Of a stretch of 12,184 nt of DNA, positions 1 through 7,044 are shown in pieces. The notes below the pieces were generated by a model, which searched no databases, had not been told where the DNA came from, and saw nothing but the letters and a program-made list of their open reading frames with translations. The stretch comes from Bacteroidota bacterium (GTDB lineage: Bacteria; Bacteroidota; Rhodothermia; Rhodothermales; Rubricoccaceae): contig JADFLK010000017.1 in the NCBI GenBank assembly GCA_022564455.1, positions 1-12,184 of the forward strand. Reading direction: 5' to 3'. The position numbers were made by a program, and so were the translations under genes. Every line of letters begins with the position of its first letter. The first letter of the stretch is position 1.

Positions 1-289
1 GTATGAGGACGGTTTCAATATGTTGCCCTGTGCTGAGTGCAAACAGTAGTTTGATGGTCCCGTCCGATGATGTCTGACTTTGCGCCAGTTCAAGAGAATT
101 GATGGTGCACTCTTCCTTCAGTCGATTTCGAAGGGATTCAGGCACATTGGTCATCTCATCAAACGAGCGGACACCCTGCTTCCACAGCCAACGATAGATC
201 TGATTTGCGCGGAAGGATGGGTGGGTGCTTGAAACGTACTGGTTCAGAGCACTATGCGAGAGGCTTAGTATGTCGATCTTGCGACTCAA
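1..289 (-). CDS. rlmN: 23S rRNA (adenine-2503-C2)-methyltransferase RlmN, N-terminal part (cut by window edge)
   Basis: Reading the minus strand from 289 to 1 gives about 96 residues matching the N-terminal domain of RlmN, the radical-SAM enzyme that methylates A2503 of 23S rRNA and A37 of some tRNAs. Typical family stretches are FRANQIYRWLWKQGV (about residues 21-35), SFDEMTNVPESLRNRL and SSDGTIKLLFAL...IETVLI. The radical-SAM CxxxCxxC motif would lie beyond the window. I chose the TTG at 289-287 as start: no ATG or GTG lies in frame upstream, an AAGG lies 4 bases before it, and family members begin about this far before the FRA motif. The frame is open upstream to a TGA near 380, so a non-canonical earlier start cannot be excluded. 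It lies downstream of the ctaB fragment on the same strand. Low GC (28 of 60 in the last line) compared with priA. Confidence 0.85.
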   Translation of the reverse strand, partial: MSRKIDILSLSHSALNQYVSSTHPSFRANQIYRWLWKQGVRSFDEMTNVPESLRNRLKEECTINSLELAQSQTSSDGTIKLLFALSTGQHIETVLI

Positions 290-368
290 TATGCCTTGTC
301 CAAATGGATTGAAGTGCTTGAAGAAAGTTATTCTATCCCTGCCGAGATCGTTACCCGGCAGCGCGCCA

Positions 369-785
369 CTACCCGATCAGTCGGTCCACCACAATTGCGG
401 TCAGGAGTAGGGGAATGTAGAGCACCGATGCCTTCAGAACTTTTCGGGCGTGTACGACCGAAAGAGTTTTGAAAAATCGAGTGACGGGAATCATGAACCA
501 TGCCCCGAGAACGAGGGCGCCGACTAGATAGGCCCACCCTGACAGGCCCAGAACAACTGGCAGGACTGAAAAACCGATCATGCCCAGAGAGAAGCCGAGC
601 GTCTGGCGAGCCGTGGCAATTCCTTCGGGGTCGTTTAGTGGAAGCATCACGAACTTTCCTTTTTCATAGTCTTTCCGATACATCCAGGCAAGGGAAAGGA
701 AGTGGGGCATCTGCCAACAGACCAGGACCCCAAAGAGTACCCAGCCACCCCATCCAAACGTTCCGGATGCCGCCGTCCATCCTCC
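369..785 (-). CDS. ctaB: Heme O synthase (protoheme IX farnesyltransferase) CtaB/CyoE, C-terminal half only
   Basis: CtaB is an integral inner-membrane UbiA-family prenyltransferase that adds farnesyl to heme B to make heme O for terminal oxidases. The 138 residues seen correspond to the second half of the usual 290-300: GGWTAASGTFGWGGW, then CWQMPHFLSLAWMYRKDYEKG (conserved Q-x-PHF and DY), FVMLPLNDPEG, and three further hydrophobic segments ending in VVDRLIG. The first half, including the catalytic NDxxDxxxD loop, is missing. Recognisable homology stops at GG (codons 780-785). An in-frame ATG exists at 845-843, but residues between it and 785 are antisense to priA and do not resemble CtaB. 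It is therefore a 5'-truncated gene (or half of a chimeric contig) abutting priA, and is unlikely to be functional as read here. rlmN follows on the same strand. Confidence 0.85.
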   Translation of the reverse strand, partial: GGWTAASGTFGWGGWVLFGVLVCWQMPHFLSLAWMYRKDYEKGKFVMLPLNDPEGIATARQTLGFSLGMIGFSVLPVVLGLSGWAYLVGALVLGAWFMIPVTRFFKTLSVVHARKVLKASVLYIPLLLTAIVVDRLIG

Positions 786-790
786 CAAGG
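780..790. other. Junction where ctaB and priA are both truncated
   Basis: The minus-strand CtaB homology (L-G-G-W...) and the plus-strand PriA homology (...P-P-K-D-V-A-L-H-A-S-Q) meet within about ten bases, each gene lacking its whole N-terminal part. The bases CCTCCCAAGG are compatible with both reading frames, so a few bases of microhomology at the joint are possible. No insertion sequence end, long repeat or target duplication is visible at the joint. Confidence 0.7.
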
Positions 791-798
791 ACGTAGCC

Positions 799-2436
799 TT
801 GCATGCCTCCCAGTCGGACGCATTGGATGCGATCTCCGAAGCCATTGAAGGAGAGTCGCAGACGACGTTTCTGCTCCACGGCGTTACGGGGAGTGGGAAA
901 ACGGAGGTCTACATTCGCGCCCTGAACAAGACGTTGGCGAAAGGCAAGACGGCCATTGTTCTCGTTCCTGAAATTGCATTGACGCCGCAGACGGTACGGC
1001 GTTTTCGTGCGCATTTTGGCGACAGGGTGACGGTGCTCCATTCGCGCATGAGCGTCGGTGCGCGCTTCGATGCGTGGCGCGCGATTCGCGACGGCCGGTA
1101 TCCTGTCGTCATCGGGCCGCGCTCGGCCGTGCTGGCACCGCTGGAAAACCTTGGGCTCATTGTCGTGGATGAAGAGCACGAGACGAGCTACAAGCAGTTC
1201 GACCCCGCGCCGCGGTACCACGCCCGCGACGTGGCGGTGATGCGTGCGCACCGCAACGGCGCTGTGTGCGTGCTTGGCTCGGCAACACCGTCCCTCGAAA
1301 GCGTCGCGAACGCGCGGGCAGGGAAATACGTGCTTCTCCGCATGCCGGAACGCGTGCCTGTGAAAGGCCGCAAGGCCGCGCCGCTGCCGTCCGTTCGCAT
1401 CGTCAATCTCCTGCGCGAGAAAGAGATCCGCCGCCTGAAAGGGGCGCTGTCGGAAGAACTCCGCGACGCCATCCGCCACCGTCTGGAGCGCCGTGAGCAG
1501 ATCATCCTCCTGCAAAACCGCCGGGGCTACGCGCCCGTCCTCACCTGCGAAAACTGCGGCCACACGCCCGAATGCCGCGACTGCGCCGTGTCGCTCACCG
1601 TCCACAAACCGAAGCGTCAGCTACGGTGCCACTACTGCGGCAGGGCGGAACGCAAGCCGAACGCGTGCCCGGTCTGCGATTCATCCGAACTGGTTTTTCT
1701 CGGCGCCGGAACGCAGCGTGTCGAAGAGGAGCTTGCCGCAATCTTTCCCGCCGCCCGTGTCCTCCGAATGGACTTCGACACGACCACGCGAAAAGGTGCT
1801 CACCGCGCCATTCTGGATGCCTTCGGTGATGGCGAAGCCGACATCCTGCTTGGTACACAGATGGTGGCCAAGGGTCTCGATTTTCCTCGCGTGACGCTGG
1901 TCGGGGTGGTGGACGCGGACACCGGGATGCTCATGCCCGACTTCCGTGCAACCGAGCGCACCTTCCAACTCCTCGCGCAGGTGGCGGGCCGCGCCGGGCG
2001 GCACGATCTGCCGGGCGAGGTCATCCTCCAAACCCGCAACCCCGACCATCCCGCCATCCGGTTTGCCCTCGCCCACGACTTCGACGGTTTCGTGGAGCAC
2101 GAACTGGCGGAGCGGCAGGCCTTCGGCTACCCCCCGTTCGGGCGCATGATCGGCATTGAGTTCAAGGGGGCGGATGAGGCGAGCGTGCGGCGCCTGGCCG
2201 AAGCGTGGACGGCCGAGTTGGCAAATAACGTGGAAGGCGTTGCCATTCTGGGCCCCACGCCCGCCTTCGTGAGCCGCGTAAAAAGGCAGTGGCGGTACCA
2301 TACGCTCCTGAAAGCGCCCCGGTCGGTTCCGGCAACCGCGCTTGCCGGCTTTGTGCGCACTATCATCGAGCTAACCGGCCCGCCGAAGAAAGGCTGCCGC
2401 ATCAACGTGGATGTGGATCCGGTAGGATTGTTCTGA
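799..2436 (+). CDS. priA: Primosomal protein N' (replication restart helicase PriA), N-terminally truncated
   Basis: PriA is the superfamily-2 3'-to-5' helicase that reloads the replisome at stalled forks. All helicase landmarks are present (545-residue numbering from the TTG at 799): Walker A GVTGSGKTE 28-36, DEEH 124-127, GSATP 160-164, a zinc-binding insert with eight cysteines (250, 253, 259, 262, 277, 280, 290, 293), GTQMVAKGLDF 352-362, and QVAGRAGR 394-401. The C-terminus ends in the usual NVDVDPVGLF. Walker A lies around residue 220-230 in full-length PriA, so roughly 200 N-terminal residues (3'-end-binding and winged-helix domains) are missing. The PriA-like frame can be followed back only to about 784 (PKDVALHASQ), where it meets the ctaB fragment. 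The TTG start is a formal choice, not a natural one. GC is high (45 of 60 at 1981-2040). It converges with the pirin gene. Confidence 0.93.
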   Translation: MHASQSDALDAISEAIEGESQTTFLLHGVTGSGKTEVYIRALNKTLAKGKTAIVLVPEIALTPQTVRRFRAHFGDRVTVLHSRMSVGARFDAWRAIRDGRYPVVIGPRSAVLAPLENLGLIVVDEEHETSYKQFDPAPRYHARDVAVMRAHRNGAVCVLGSATPSLESVANARAGKYVLLRMPERVPVKGRKAAPLPSVRIVNLLREKEIRRLKGALSEELRDAIRHRLERREQIILLQNRRGYAPVLTCENCGHTPECRDCAVSLTVHKPKRQLRCHYCGRAERKPNACPVCDSSELVFLGAGTQRVEEELAAIFPAARVLRMDFDTTTRKGAHRAILDAFGDGEADILLGTQMVAKGLDFPRVTLVGVVDADTGMLMPDFRATERTFQLLAQVAGRAGRHDLPGEVILQTRNPDHPAIRFALAHDFDGFVEHELAERQAFGYPPFGRMIGIEFKGADEASVRRLAEAWTAELANNVEGVAILGPTPAFVSRVKRQWRYHTLLKAPRSVPATALAGFVRTIIELTGPPKKGCRINVDVDPVGLF

Positions 2437-2464
2437 AGAAGGCACTGTCGCAGGCAGGATGACG

Positions 2465-2483
2465 TATTTCAGCAGCCTCTTAA
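2465..2483 (-). repeat. Solitary copy of the terminal repeat of the 6808-6999 element
   Basis: Read on the minus strand, TTAAGAGGCTGCTGAAATA here matches TTAAGAGGCTGTTGAATTA at the right end of the 192-bp element (about 17 of 19). It straddles the pirin stop codon: the TAA is part of the repeat. I see no partner end nearby, so this is a relic end, an independent short copy, or coincidence. Confidence 0.5.
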
Positions 2484-3355
2484 AACTCCTCCACCAGTAC
2501 CCCCATCTTGCCCATCCGATAGTCTCGCATGGCTTCGAGGATCTCCGTCGTGGTGTTCATTACGAATGGGCCGGACGACACGACAGGCTCATTTAGTGGT
2601 TCGCCGGCCATAATCAGGATGCGGGTTGTCTCCAACGCCTCAATCAGAATGGCTTCCCCATCACGCCGGAAGTGTACCAGATGCTCGCCGGAAACGTGTC
2701 GCTCGCCGTTGATCTGGACGGAGCCATCGAGGAGGTAAACGAAGGCATTGAATGATTCGGGAATAGGAAACTCAAAGGCGCCATCAGATTGGAATACCGC
2801 ATTCAGAGCTAATACAGGGCTATACGTTTCGATTGGCCCTTCTATTTCCTGTAGACTACCGGCTACTACCTGTATGACAACGCTACCCTCATCGCTTGTG
2901 AGTACGGGAATCTGATCAGCCTGAAGGCCCTGGTAGCGGGGTTGAACACGTTTGTGTTCAGTAGGCAGGTTGATCCATAATTGGATGATTTCCTGTTCGC
3001 CCCCTTGTTCGGCCAGCGTGCGAGGAGGGCGCTCACTGTGAACGATGCCCATGCCTGCGGTCATCCACTGCACGCCACCCTCTTCTATGATGCTGTCGTT
3101 TCCGCGAGAGTCTCGGTGGTGGACGCCCCCCTTGTAGATGAACGTAACCGGCTCGAAGCCACGATGGGGGTGAGGAGCAACGCCTTCGACGTCCGGGCGG
3201 CTTCCTTTTTCAACGCGGTTGCGCGCGTGGTGAAGCAACAGAAAGGGGTCCACCTGGTCGAGGCTGCCCTGAGGGAGCGGTTGCTTCACGTGGAAACCGC
3301 CCATGTTCAGGGGCTGTGCAGGGATGACGTCGAGAACCGAGCGAAATGATGACAT
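2480..3355 (-). CDS. Pirin family protein
   Basis: Bicupin protein of 291 residues, the usual length for bacterial pirins. The metal site of the N-terminal cupin is complete: H62 and H64 in APHPHRGFEPVT, H106 and E108 in GMGIVHSE. Other family signatures are LLLHHAR near 40, GGVHHRDSRGN 76-86, GGVQWMTAG 93-101 and LQLWINLP-like IIQLWINLP. The C-terminal cupin (GAFEFPIPESFNAFVYLLDG) is also intact. Pirins bind iron; some have quercetinase activity or regulate metabolic enzymes, and the substrate cannot be inferred here. I start at the ATG at 3355-3353 (MSSFRSV...) because homology begins there; an open frame to 3463 adds 36 unlikely residues. No strong Shine-Dalgarno is visible. Lower GC than neighbours (26 of 60 at 2821-2880). 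The stop codon lies in a repeat shared with the 6.8 kb element. Confidence 0.92.
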   Translation of the reverse strand: MSSFRSVLDVIPAQPLNMGGFHVKQPLPQGSLDQVDPFLLLHHARNRVEKGSRPDVEGVAPHPHRGFEPVTFIYKGGVHHRDSRGNDSIIEEGGVQWMTAGMGIVHSERPPRTLAEQGGEQEIIQLWINLPTEHKRVQPRYQGLQADQIPVLTSDEGSVVIQVVAGSLQEIEGPIETYSPVLALNAVFQSDGAFEFPIPESFNAFVYLLDGSVQINGERHVSGEHLVHFRRDGEAILIEALETTRILIMAGEPLNEPVVSSGPFVMNTTTEILEAMRDYRMGKMGVLVEEF

Positions 3356-3471
3356 GGCAGGGCGGTTTTGTGAAGGGGTACTCAATGGATTTGTACGCAC
3401 ACAGGTTCCAGGTACACAGAGCTGATAATTCCACATCCGCTTCGCACGGGCCAAGAACCACACTCGGTATC

Positions 3472-3501
3472 TTGCACGTTCGCTGATCGTTCCGCTACGC
3501 G
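3472..3501 (+). promoter_or_regulatory. Possible promoter of the SRP RNA gene
   Basis: TTGCAC at 3472-3477 resembles a -35 box. The best -10 candidates 16-18 bases on (GCTACG or TACGCG near 3494-3501) are weak. The position fits an RNA starting shortly before 3518. The 3356-3471 stretch between the divergent pirin start and this site holds nothing I recognise. Confidence 0.25.
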
Positions 3502-3517
3502 GGATCTATCGGTACCA

Positions 3518-3620
3518 TGAGGGCAAGTCCCGTACGGCTAGCTCCCTCTGAACCCCGTCAGGGCCGGAAGGCAGCAGCGGTAGGAGGTCGATGCAGCGCG
3601 ATGCGGATCGCTTGCCCTCA
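3518..3620 (+). ncRNA. ffs: Signal recognition particle RNA, bacterial small (4.5S) type
   Basis: The apical domain of SRP RNA is unmistakable: CAGGGCCGGAAGGCAGCAGC (3560-3579) with the GGAA tetraloop closed by CC/GG and the conserved asymmetric loop AGCAGC that binds Ffh. The ends pair perfectly: TGAGGGCAAG (3518-3527) with CTTGCCCTCA (3611-3620). This gives a closed hairpin RNA of about 103 nt without an Alu domain, the usual form in Gram-negative bacteria. It works with Ffh and FtsY in co-translational targeting of membrane proteins. A U-run follows directly. Exact 5' end is inferred from the stem, not from a clear promoter. Confidence 0.93.
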
Positions 3621-3627
3621 CTTTTTG
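3611..3627 (+). terminator. ffs: Terminator-like end of the SRP RNA
   Basis: The closing strand of the SRP RNA stem (CTTGCCCTCA) is followed immediately by CTTTTTG, so the RNA's own terminal helix plus U-run can act as an intrinsic terminator. Confidence 0.6.
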
Positions 3628-3704
3628 TTTGCGATGGTCCGTCGTTCGTTGTTCGCCTTTTGCGTCTCTCAGAGTTGACTGACGAAGCCGAAATACGAAT
3701 TGGT

Positions 3705-3736
3705 GACCACGAACTACTGACCACAGACCACGAACC
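3705..3736. repeat. Short direct repeat GACCACGAAC before the reductase gene
   Basis: GACCACGAAC occurs at 3705-3714 and again at 3727-3736, with ACTACTGACCACA between. The copy nearest the gene ends 6 bases before the GTG start. It may be simple intergenic repeat DNA or an operator. The rest of 3628-3742 has no recognisable gene. Confidence 0.35.
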
Positions 3737-3742
3737 CTACTC

Positions 3743-4960
3743 GTGTACGACGCCATCATTGTCGGAGCCGGGCCCGGCGGAGCGACAGCCGCAACCGTTA
3801 TGGCACGGCGTGGCCTCAAGCCGCTGCTGATAGACCGGGACGCCTTCCCGCGCGACAAAGTGTGCGGCGACGCCCTCAGTGGTAAAACCGTGGACGTGAT
3901 GAAGCGCCTCGGGATGATTGAGGCCCTGCAGGCCGTCTCTCAGCTCGACTCTTGGGGCGTCACGTTCTCCGGGCCGTCTGGCGATGAAGTGGCCATTCCG
4001 TTCACGAAGGCCCTCGACAAGCCCATTGCGCCTGGTTTCGTGTGCGACCGCGTCACGTTCGACAACCTGGTCTTTCAGCAAGCGGTGGCTTCGGGCGCCG
4101 AGATCTGGACGGAAGCAACCGTTACGGGCCTCCTCCGTGAAGGCGAGAAGGTGGTGGGCGTGAAAGTGAAGCGGAACGGCGCCGTAGAAGAAGTACGCGC
4201 ACCGATAACCGTGGGCGCGGATGGAGCGTACTCGGTTGTCGTGCGCGAGCTAGGGATGGAGCAGCTCCGCGAAGGCCACTACTGTGCGGGCCTCCGCTGG
4301 TACTGGGAGGGCGTGACCGGCTTCCACGAACTCAACCACATCGAAATCCATTTTGTCGACGAGTCGAGCCCGGGCTACTTCTGGATCTTTCCGATGGCCG
4401 ACGGCAAGGCCAACGTGGGCCTAGGCATGCTCTCAAGCGTGGTGAAGAAGAGGGATATCAAGCTGAAGCCGTTGCTGGAGCGCCTTGTGGAGCACCCTCG
4501 CTTCAAGGACCGGTTCGCGAATGCGAAGCCGATCGATAAAATCCGCGGATGGGGATTGCCGCTTGGCTCGAGGCCACGTCAGATGTCGGGCGACGGCTGG
4601 ATGCTGCTCGGCGACGCCGCCAGCCTCATCGACCCGTTCACCGGCGAAGGCATTGGCAACGCGATGGTCTCGGCAGAGAAAGTGGCCGAATGGACCGAAA
4701 AGGCGAAGGAGGTTCATGACTATTCGGCACAGTTCCTCGGCGGATACGGCCGCGACGTGATGGGCTACCTCGGCAACGAACTGAAGATCAGCACCGGTAT
4801 GCAGCGCCTCGGCCGGTGGAAGTGGCTGCTCAACAAGGTCATCCAGAAGGCCAGTCGTTCCGAGGAACTCGCCGACACCATTTCGATCATGTTCGATGAC
4901 GAGAGCGAGCGCAAGAAGCTCGTCTCGCCTATGTTCTATCTGCGGGTGCTGATGGCGTAG
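3743..4960 (+). CDS. Geranylgeranyl reductase family FAD-dependent oxidoreductase
   Basis: 405 residues, normal length for this flavoprotein family. The N-terminal dinucleotide-binding fold has GAGPGGA at 8-14 and the acidic D31 ending strand beta-2. It is followed by FPRDKVCGDALSG (35-47), the family's conserved cysteine-glycine segment. The second FAD motif is GDAASLIDPFTGEGIGNAM (290-308), with the P-F-T-G-E-G-I signature of geranylgeranyl/digeranylgeranyl reductases. Members reduce polyprenyl side chains of menaquinone, chlorophyll, carotenoids or lipids using NAD(P)H or reduced ferredoxin; the substrate cannot be told from sequence. Start is the GTG at 3743, two residues before the beta-1 strand AIIVGAG; no good Shine-Dalgarno is seen. 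It stands alone, downstream of the SRP RNA terminator. Confidence 0.9.
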   Translation: MYDAIIVGAGPGGATAATVMARRGLKPLLIDRDAFPRDKVCGDALSGKTVDVMKRLGMIEALQAVSQLDSWGVTFSGPSGDEVAIPFTKALDKPIAPGFVCDRVTFDNLVFQQAVASGAEIWTEATVTGLLREGEKVVGVKVKRNGAVEEVRAPITVGADGAYSVVVRELGMEQLREGHYCAGLRWYWEGVTGFHELNHIEIHFVDESSPGYFWIFPMADGKANVGLGMLSSVVKKRDIKLKPLLERLVEHPRFKDRFANAKPIDKIRGWGLPLGSRPRQMSGDGWMLLGDAASLIDPFTGEGIGNAMVSAEKVAEWTEKAKEVHDYSAQFLGGYGRDVMGYLGNELKISTGMQRLGRWKWLLNKVIQKASRSEELADTISIMFDDESERKKLVSPMFYLRVLMA

Positions 4961-5010
4961 CGGCGAGCCGCCGACAGTGGATCGACTACAGACCGGAGGC
5001 AGGGGGAATA

Positions 5011-5047
5011 CACCCTCACCCTCTCATACGCCCACACTCCCATACTC
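5011..5047. repeat. Low-complexity intergenic stretch (CCCATACTC/CACCCTCA words)
   Basis: Between the reductase stop and yajC lies a stretch built from CACCCTCACC, CATACGCCCA and CACTCCCATACTC. Reverse-complement versions of the same words recur at 9509-9545 and again at 9623-9634. No gene or clear promoter is seen in the rest of 4961-5131. Confidence 0.5.
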
Positions 5048-5131
5048 GAAAGAACACTCTTCGCCGCGTCCTGACGAATCAAAACAGGCCGCGCCGCTAT
5101 TTTGGAACCCTCTTCAACCATTGACTAGCAC

Positions 5132-5446
5132 ATGATCGCCTCGACACTCATCCTCGCGCAGTCCGCGCCCGGCTTCGACCCCTCCTTCTTCATCATGATG
5201 GGGTTGATCTTCGTGGTCTTCTACTTTTTCATCATCCGCCCGCAGAGGAAACGTGAGGCCGACCGCAAGCAAATGATTGCGGCGGTCCAGAAAGGTGACA
5301 AGATCATCACCGCCGGTGGTGTTCACGCGACCGTAACCAAAGTGGAAGAAACAAGTGTCCTGGCACAGGTGGACGACAACGTAAAACTGCGCTTCGAGAA
5401 GAGCGCAATTTCGTCTGTGCCCTCGCGCACCTCGGATGGTAAGTAG
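5132..5446 (+). CDS. yajC: Preprotein translocase accessory subunit YajC
   Basis: 104 residues, typical of YajC. After a short N-terminus a single membrane helix runs from about 18 to 37 (PSFFIMMGLIFVVFYFFIIR), directly followed by the hallmark RPQRKRE. A basic cytosolic domain follows with GDKIITAGGVHATVTKVEE (51-69), the conserved KGDxVvTxGG...V segment. YajC associates with SecDF in the Sec translocon. Start is ATG 5132; no convincing Shine-Dalgarno (upstream ACCATTGACTAGCAC). ribBA follows 85 bases on in the same direction and may or may not be co-transcribed; secDF is not in the window. Confidence 0.93.
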   Translation: MIASTLILAQSAPGFDPSFFIMMGLIFVVFYFFIIRPQRKREADRKQMIAAVQKGDKIITAGGVHATVTKVEETSVLAQVDDNVKLRFEKSAISSVPSRTSDGK

Positions 5447-5531
5447 CCTGGTTCGTCTTCACGCGCCCTCCCGAACCGGTGGGATGTTGCGCCGTTGCAC
5501 TCCGCACGCTATTTCTTAAACGGAGCTTGTC

Positions 5532-6806
5532 ATGGCGAATAGCACGCTCGGGAACAACTTTTTTGATTCCATTGACGACGCCCTTGCCGATGTCCGCGAT
5601 GGCCGGCTCGTGATTGTGGTAGATGACGAGGACCGCGAAAACGAAGGCGACTTCATCGGCGCGGCTGAGTGCATGACGCCGGAGCTGGTCAATTTTATGA
5701 CCAAGCATGGACGTGGGCTGATGTGCGTTCCGATGACCAGCGAGCGCACTGTTGAGCTCGATTTTCCCATGATGGAGCGGGTAAACACCTCGCTGTTCGA
5801 TACACCGTTCACGGTGTCGGTGGACTTCCGGACGGGCACGACGACGGGTATATCCGCAGCCGATCGGGCCAGGACCATCTGCTCCCTCGCCGATACGAAT
5901 GCCCGCGCCACCGACTTTGCGCGGCCAGGGCACATTTTCCCGCTGCGCGCGCAGACCGGCGGTGTTCTTCGGCGCACCGGCCACACCGAGGCAGCAGTCG
6001 ATCTGGCCCGGCTGGCGGGCAAGCAGCCCGTCGGCGTCCTCATCGAGATTATGAACGACGACGGCTCGATGGCGCGCGTGCCCGACCTCCGCCGGCTCGC
6101 CGACGAGTTTGGCCTCAAGCTCATCACCATCAAGGATCTCGTCGCGTACCGGATGCACACTGAGAAGCTGGTTCAGCGCCTTATTGAGGTCAATCTGCCA
6201 ACGAAGTACGGTGAGTTCAAGCTAGTCGCCTACGAGGAAATCTTGACGGGGGACAATCACCTCGCGCTCGTGAAGGGCGAACTATCGGAAGAAGAACCGA
6301 TCCTCACCCGCGTCCACAGCCAGTGCGTTACCGGCGACATCTTTGGCTCGGCCCGCTGCGACTGCGGCGACCAACTCGTACGCGCCATGCAACAGGTGGA
6401 GCGTGAGGGCAAGGGCGTTATCCTCTACATGAAACAGGAGGGACGTGGGATTGGCCTCATCAACAAGCTCAAGGCCTACAAACTGCAGGAGGAGGGCATG
6501 GACACCGTGGAGGCCAACGAGGCGCTCGGCTTCAAAATGGACCACCGCGACTATGGCATCGGCTGTCAGATCCTTCGCGACCTTGGTGTACGCAAGCTCC
6601 GCCTGATGACCAACAACCCGACCAAGCGTATCGGGCTTGCAGGGTACGGATTGGAAATCGTGGAACAGATCCCCATCGAAATTGCGCCGGGTGCCCACAA
6701 CGAGAGCTACCTCCGTACCAAGCGCGACCGGATGGGCCACGAGCTCGTGCTGGACGATGCGTCCGCACACGATAAGACGGTATTGAGGAAAGTTTTTGGG
6801 ACGTAG
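5532..6806 (+). CDS. ribBA: Bifunctional 3,4-dihydroxy-2-butanone 4-phosphate synthase / GTP cyclohydrolase II
   Basis: 424 residues carrying both entry enzymes of riboflavin synthesis. The RibB half (about 1-205) converts ribulose 5-phosphate to DHBP plus formate; it shows [10 protein letters not shown] (31-40), [10 protein letters not shown] and [12 protein letters not shown]. The RibA half (about 210-424) opens GTP. It shows the zinc ligands C265, C276 and C278 in [17 protein letters not shown], then [15 protein letters not shown] and the LMTNNPTKR segment. Both active sites look intact. Start ATG 5532 has GGAG at 5521-5524, about 7 bases upstream, the best ribosome site in the window. The 85-base leader (5447-5531) has no FMN riboswitch. 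The stop codon lies only two bases before the MITE-like element. Confidence 0.97.
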   Translation: MANSTLGNNFFDSIDDALADVRDGRLVIVVDDEDRENEGDFIGAAECMTPELVNFMTKHGRGLMCVPMTSERTVELDFPMMERVNTSLFDTPFTVSVDFRTGTTTGISAADRARTICSLADTNARATDFARPGHIFPLRAQTGGVLRRTGHTEAAVDLARLAGKQPVGVLIEIMNDDGSMARVPDLRRLADEFGLKLITIKDLVAYRMHTEKLVQRLIEVNLPTKYGEFKLVAYEEILTGDNHLALVKGELSEEEPILTRVHSQCVTGDIFGSARCDCGDQLVRAMQQVEREGKGVILYMKQEGRGIGLINKLKAYKLQEEGMDTVEANEALGFKMDHRDYGIGCQILRDLGVRKLRLMTNNPTKRIGLAGYGLEIVEQIPIEIAPGAHNESYLRTKRDRMGHELVLDDASAHDKTVLRKVFGT

Positions 6807-6807
6807 G

Positions 6808-6999
6808 GCCTTGGGAGGCTGTTGAACTATCTCATCTTGCATACGACGGCCACTCCCGGCGTTCCCCCGCAGTACTGCGGGGCCGAATCACCGATTCGAC
6901 TGCGATCTCGTGCCTTGATCTCGACCAAGATTGGCTCCCCGACAAGTCGGGGCAGGCTGTCTCGGCGACAGAGCGGATAATTCAACAGCCTCTTAAGGC
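6808..6999. mobile_element. 192-bp MITE-like element with terminal inverted repeats
   Basis: The ends form 24-bp inverted repeats: GCCTT(GG/AA)GAGGCTGTTGAA(C/T)TATC at 6808-6831 and, inverted, 6976-6999, matching at 21 of 24. No protein-coding frame fills it. Inside are four further hairpins: a perfect palindrome CCCCGCAGTACTGCGGGG (6865-6882), CGAATC-acc-GATTCG (6884-6898), CCCCGAC-AA-GTCGGGG (6937-6952) and CTGTC-tcggc-GACAG (6957-6971). TTAA sits just outside GAGGCTG at the right end. The structure fits a non-autonomous element mobilised by a transposase elsewhere; the IS family cannot be fixed from the ends alone. It may also terminate ribBA transcription. Confidence 0.65.
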
Positions 7000-7044
7000 A
7001 AGGCCGTATCTGGCGATACAGATTGTGGATCTACGTGTAGAACC

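Noticed and set aside
664..1605. 313-codon open frame on the minus strand
   Set aside because: It is antisense to priA and its translation is rich in Arg/His/Ala without family resemblance; a typical shadow in GC-rich coding DNA.
3591..3830. 79-codon plus-strand frame over the SRP RNA
   Set aside because: Starts inside the SRP RNA and ends inside the flavoprotein gene in another frame.
5487..5515. Promoter TTGCGC-17-TATTTC before ribBA
   Set aside because: Spacing is right but matches are poor and the implied transcript would start almost at the ribosome-binding site.
5447..5531. FMN riboswitch before ribBA
   Set aside because: The leader is only 85 bases and lacks the conserved RFN-element boxes.
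5307..6158. 283-codon open frame on the minus strand
   Set aside because: Antisense to yajC and ribBA; no recognisable domain, whereas both plus-strand genes are certain.
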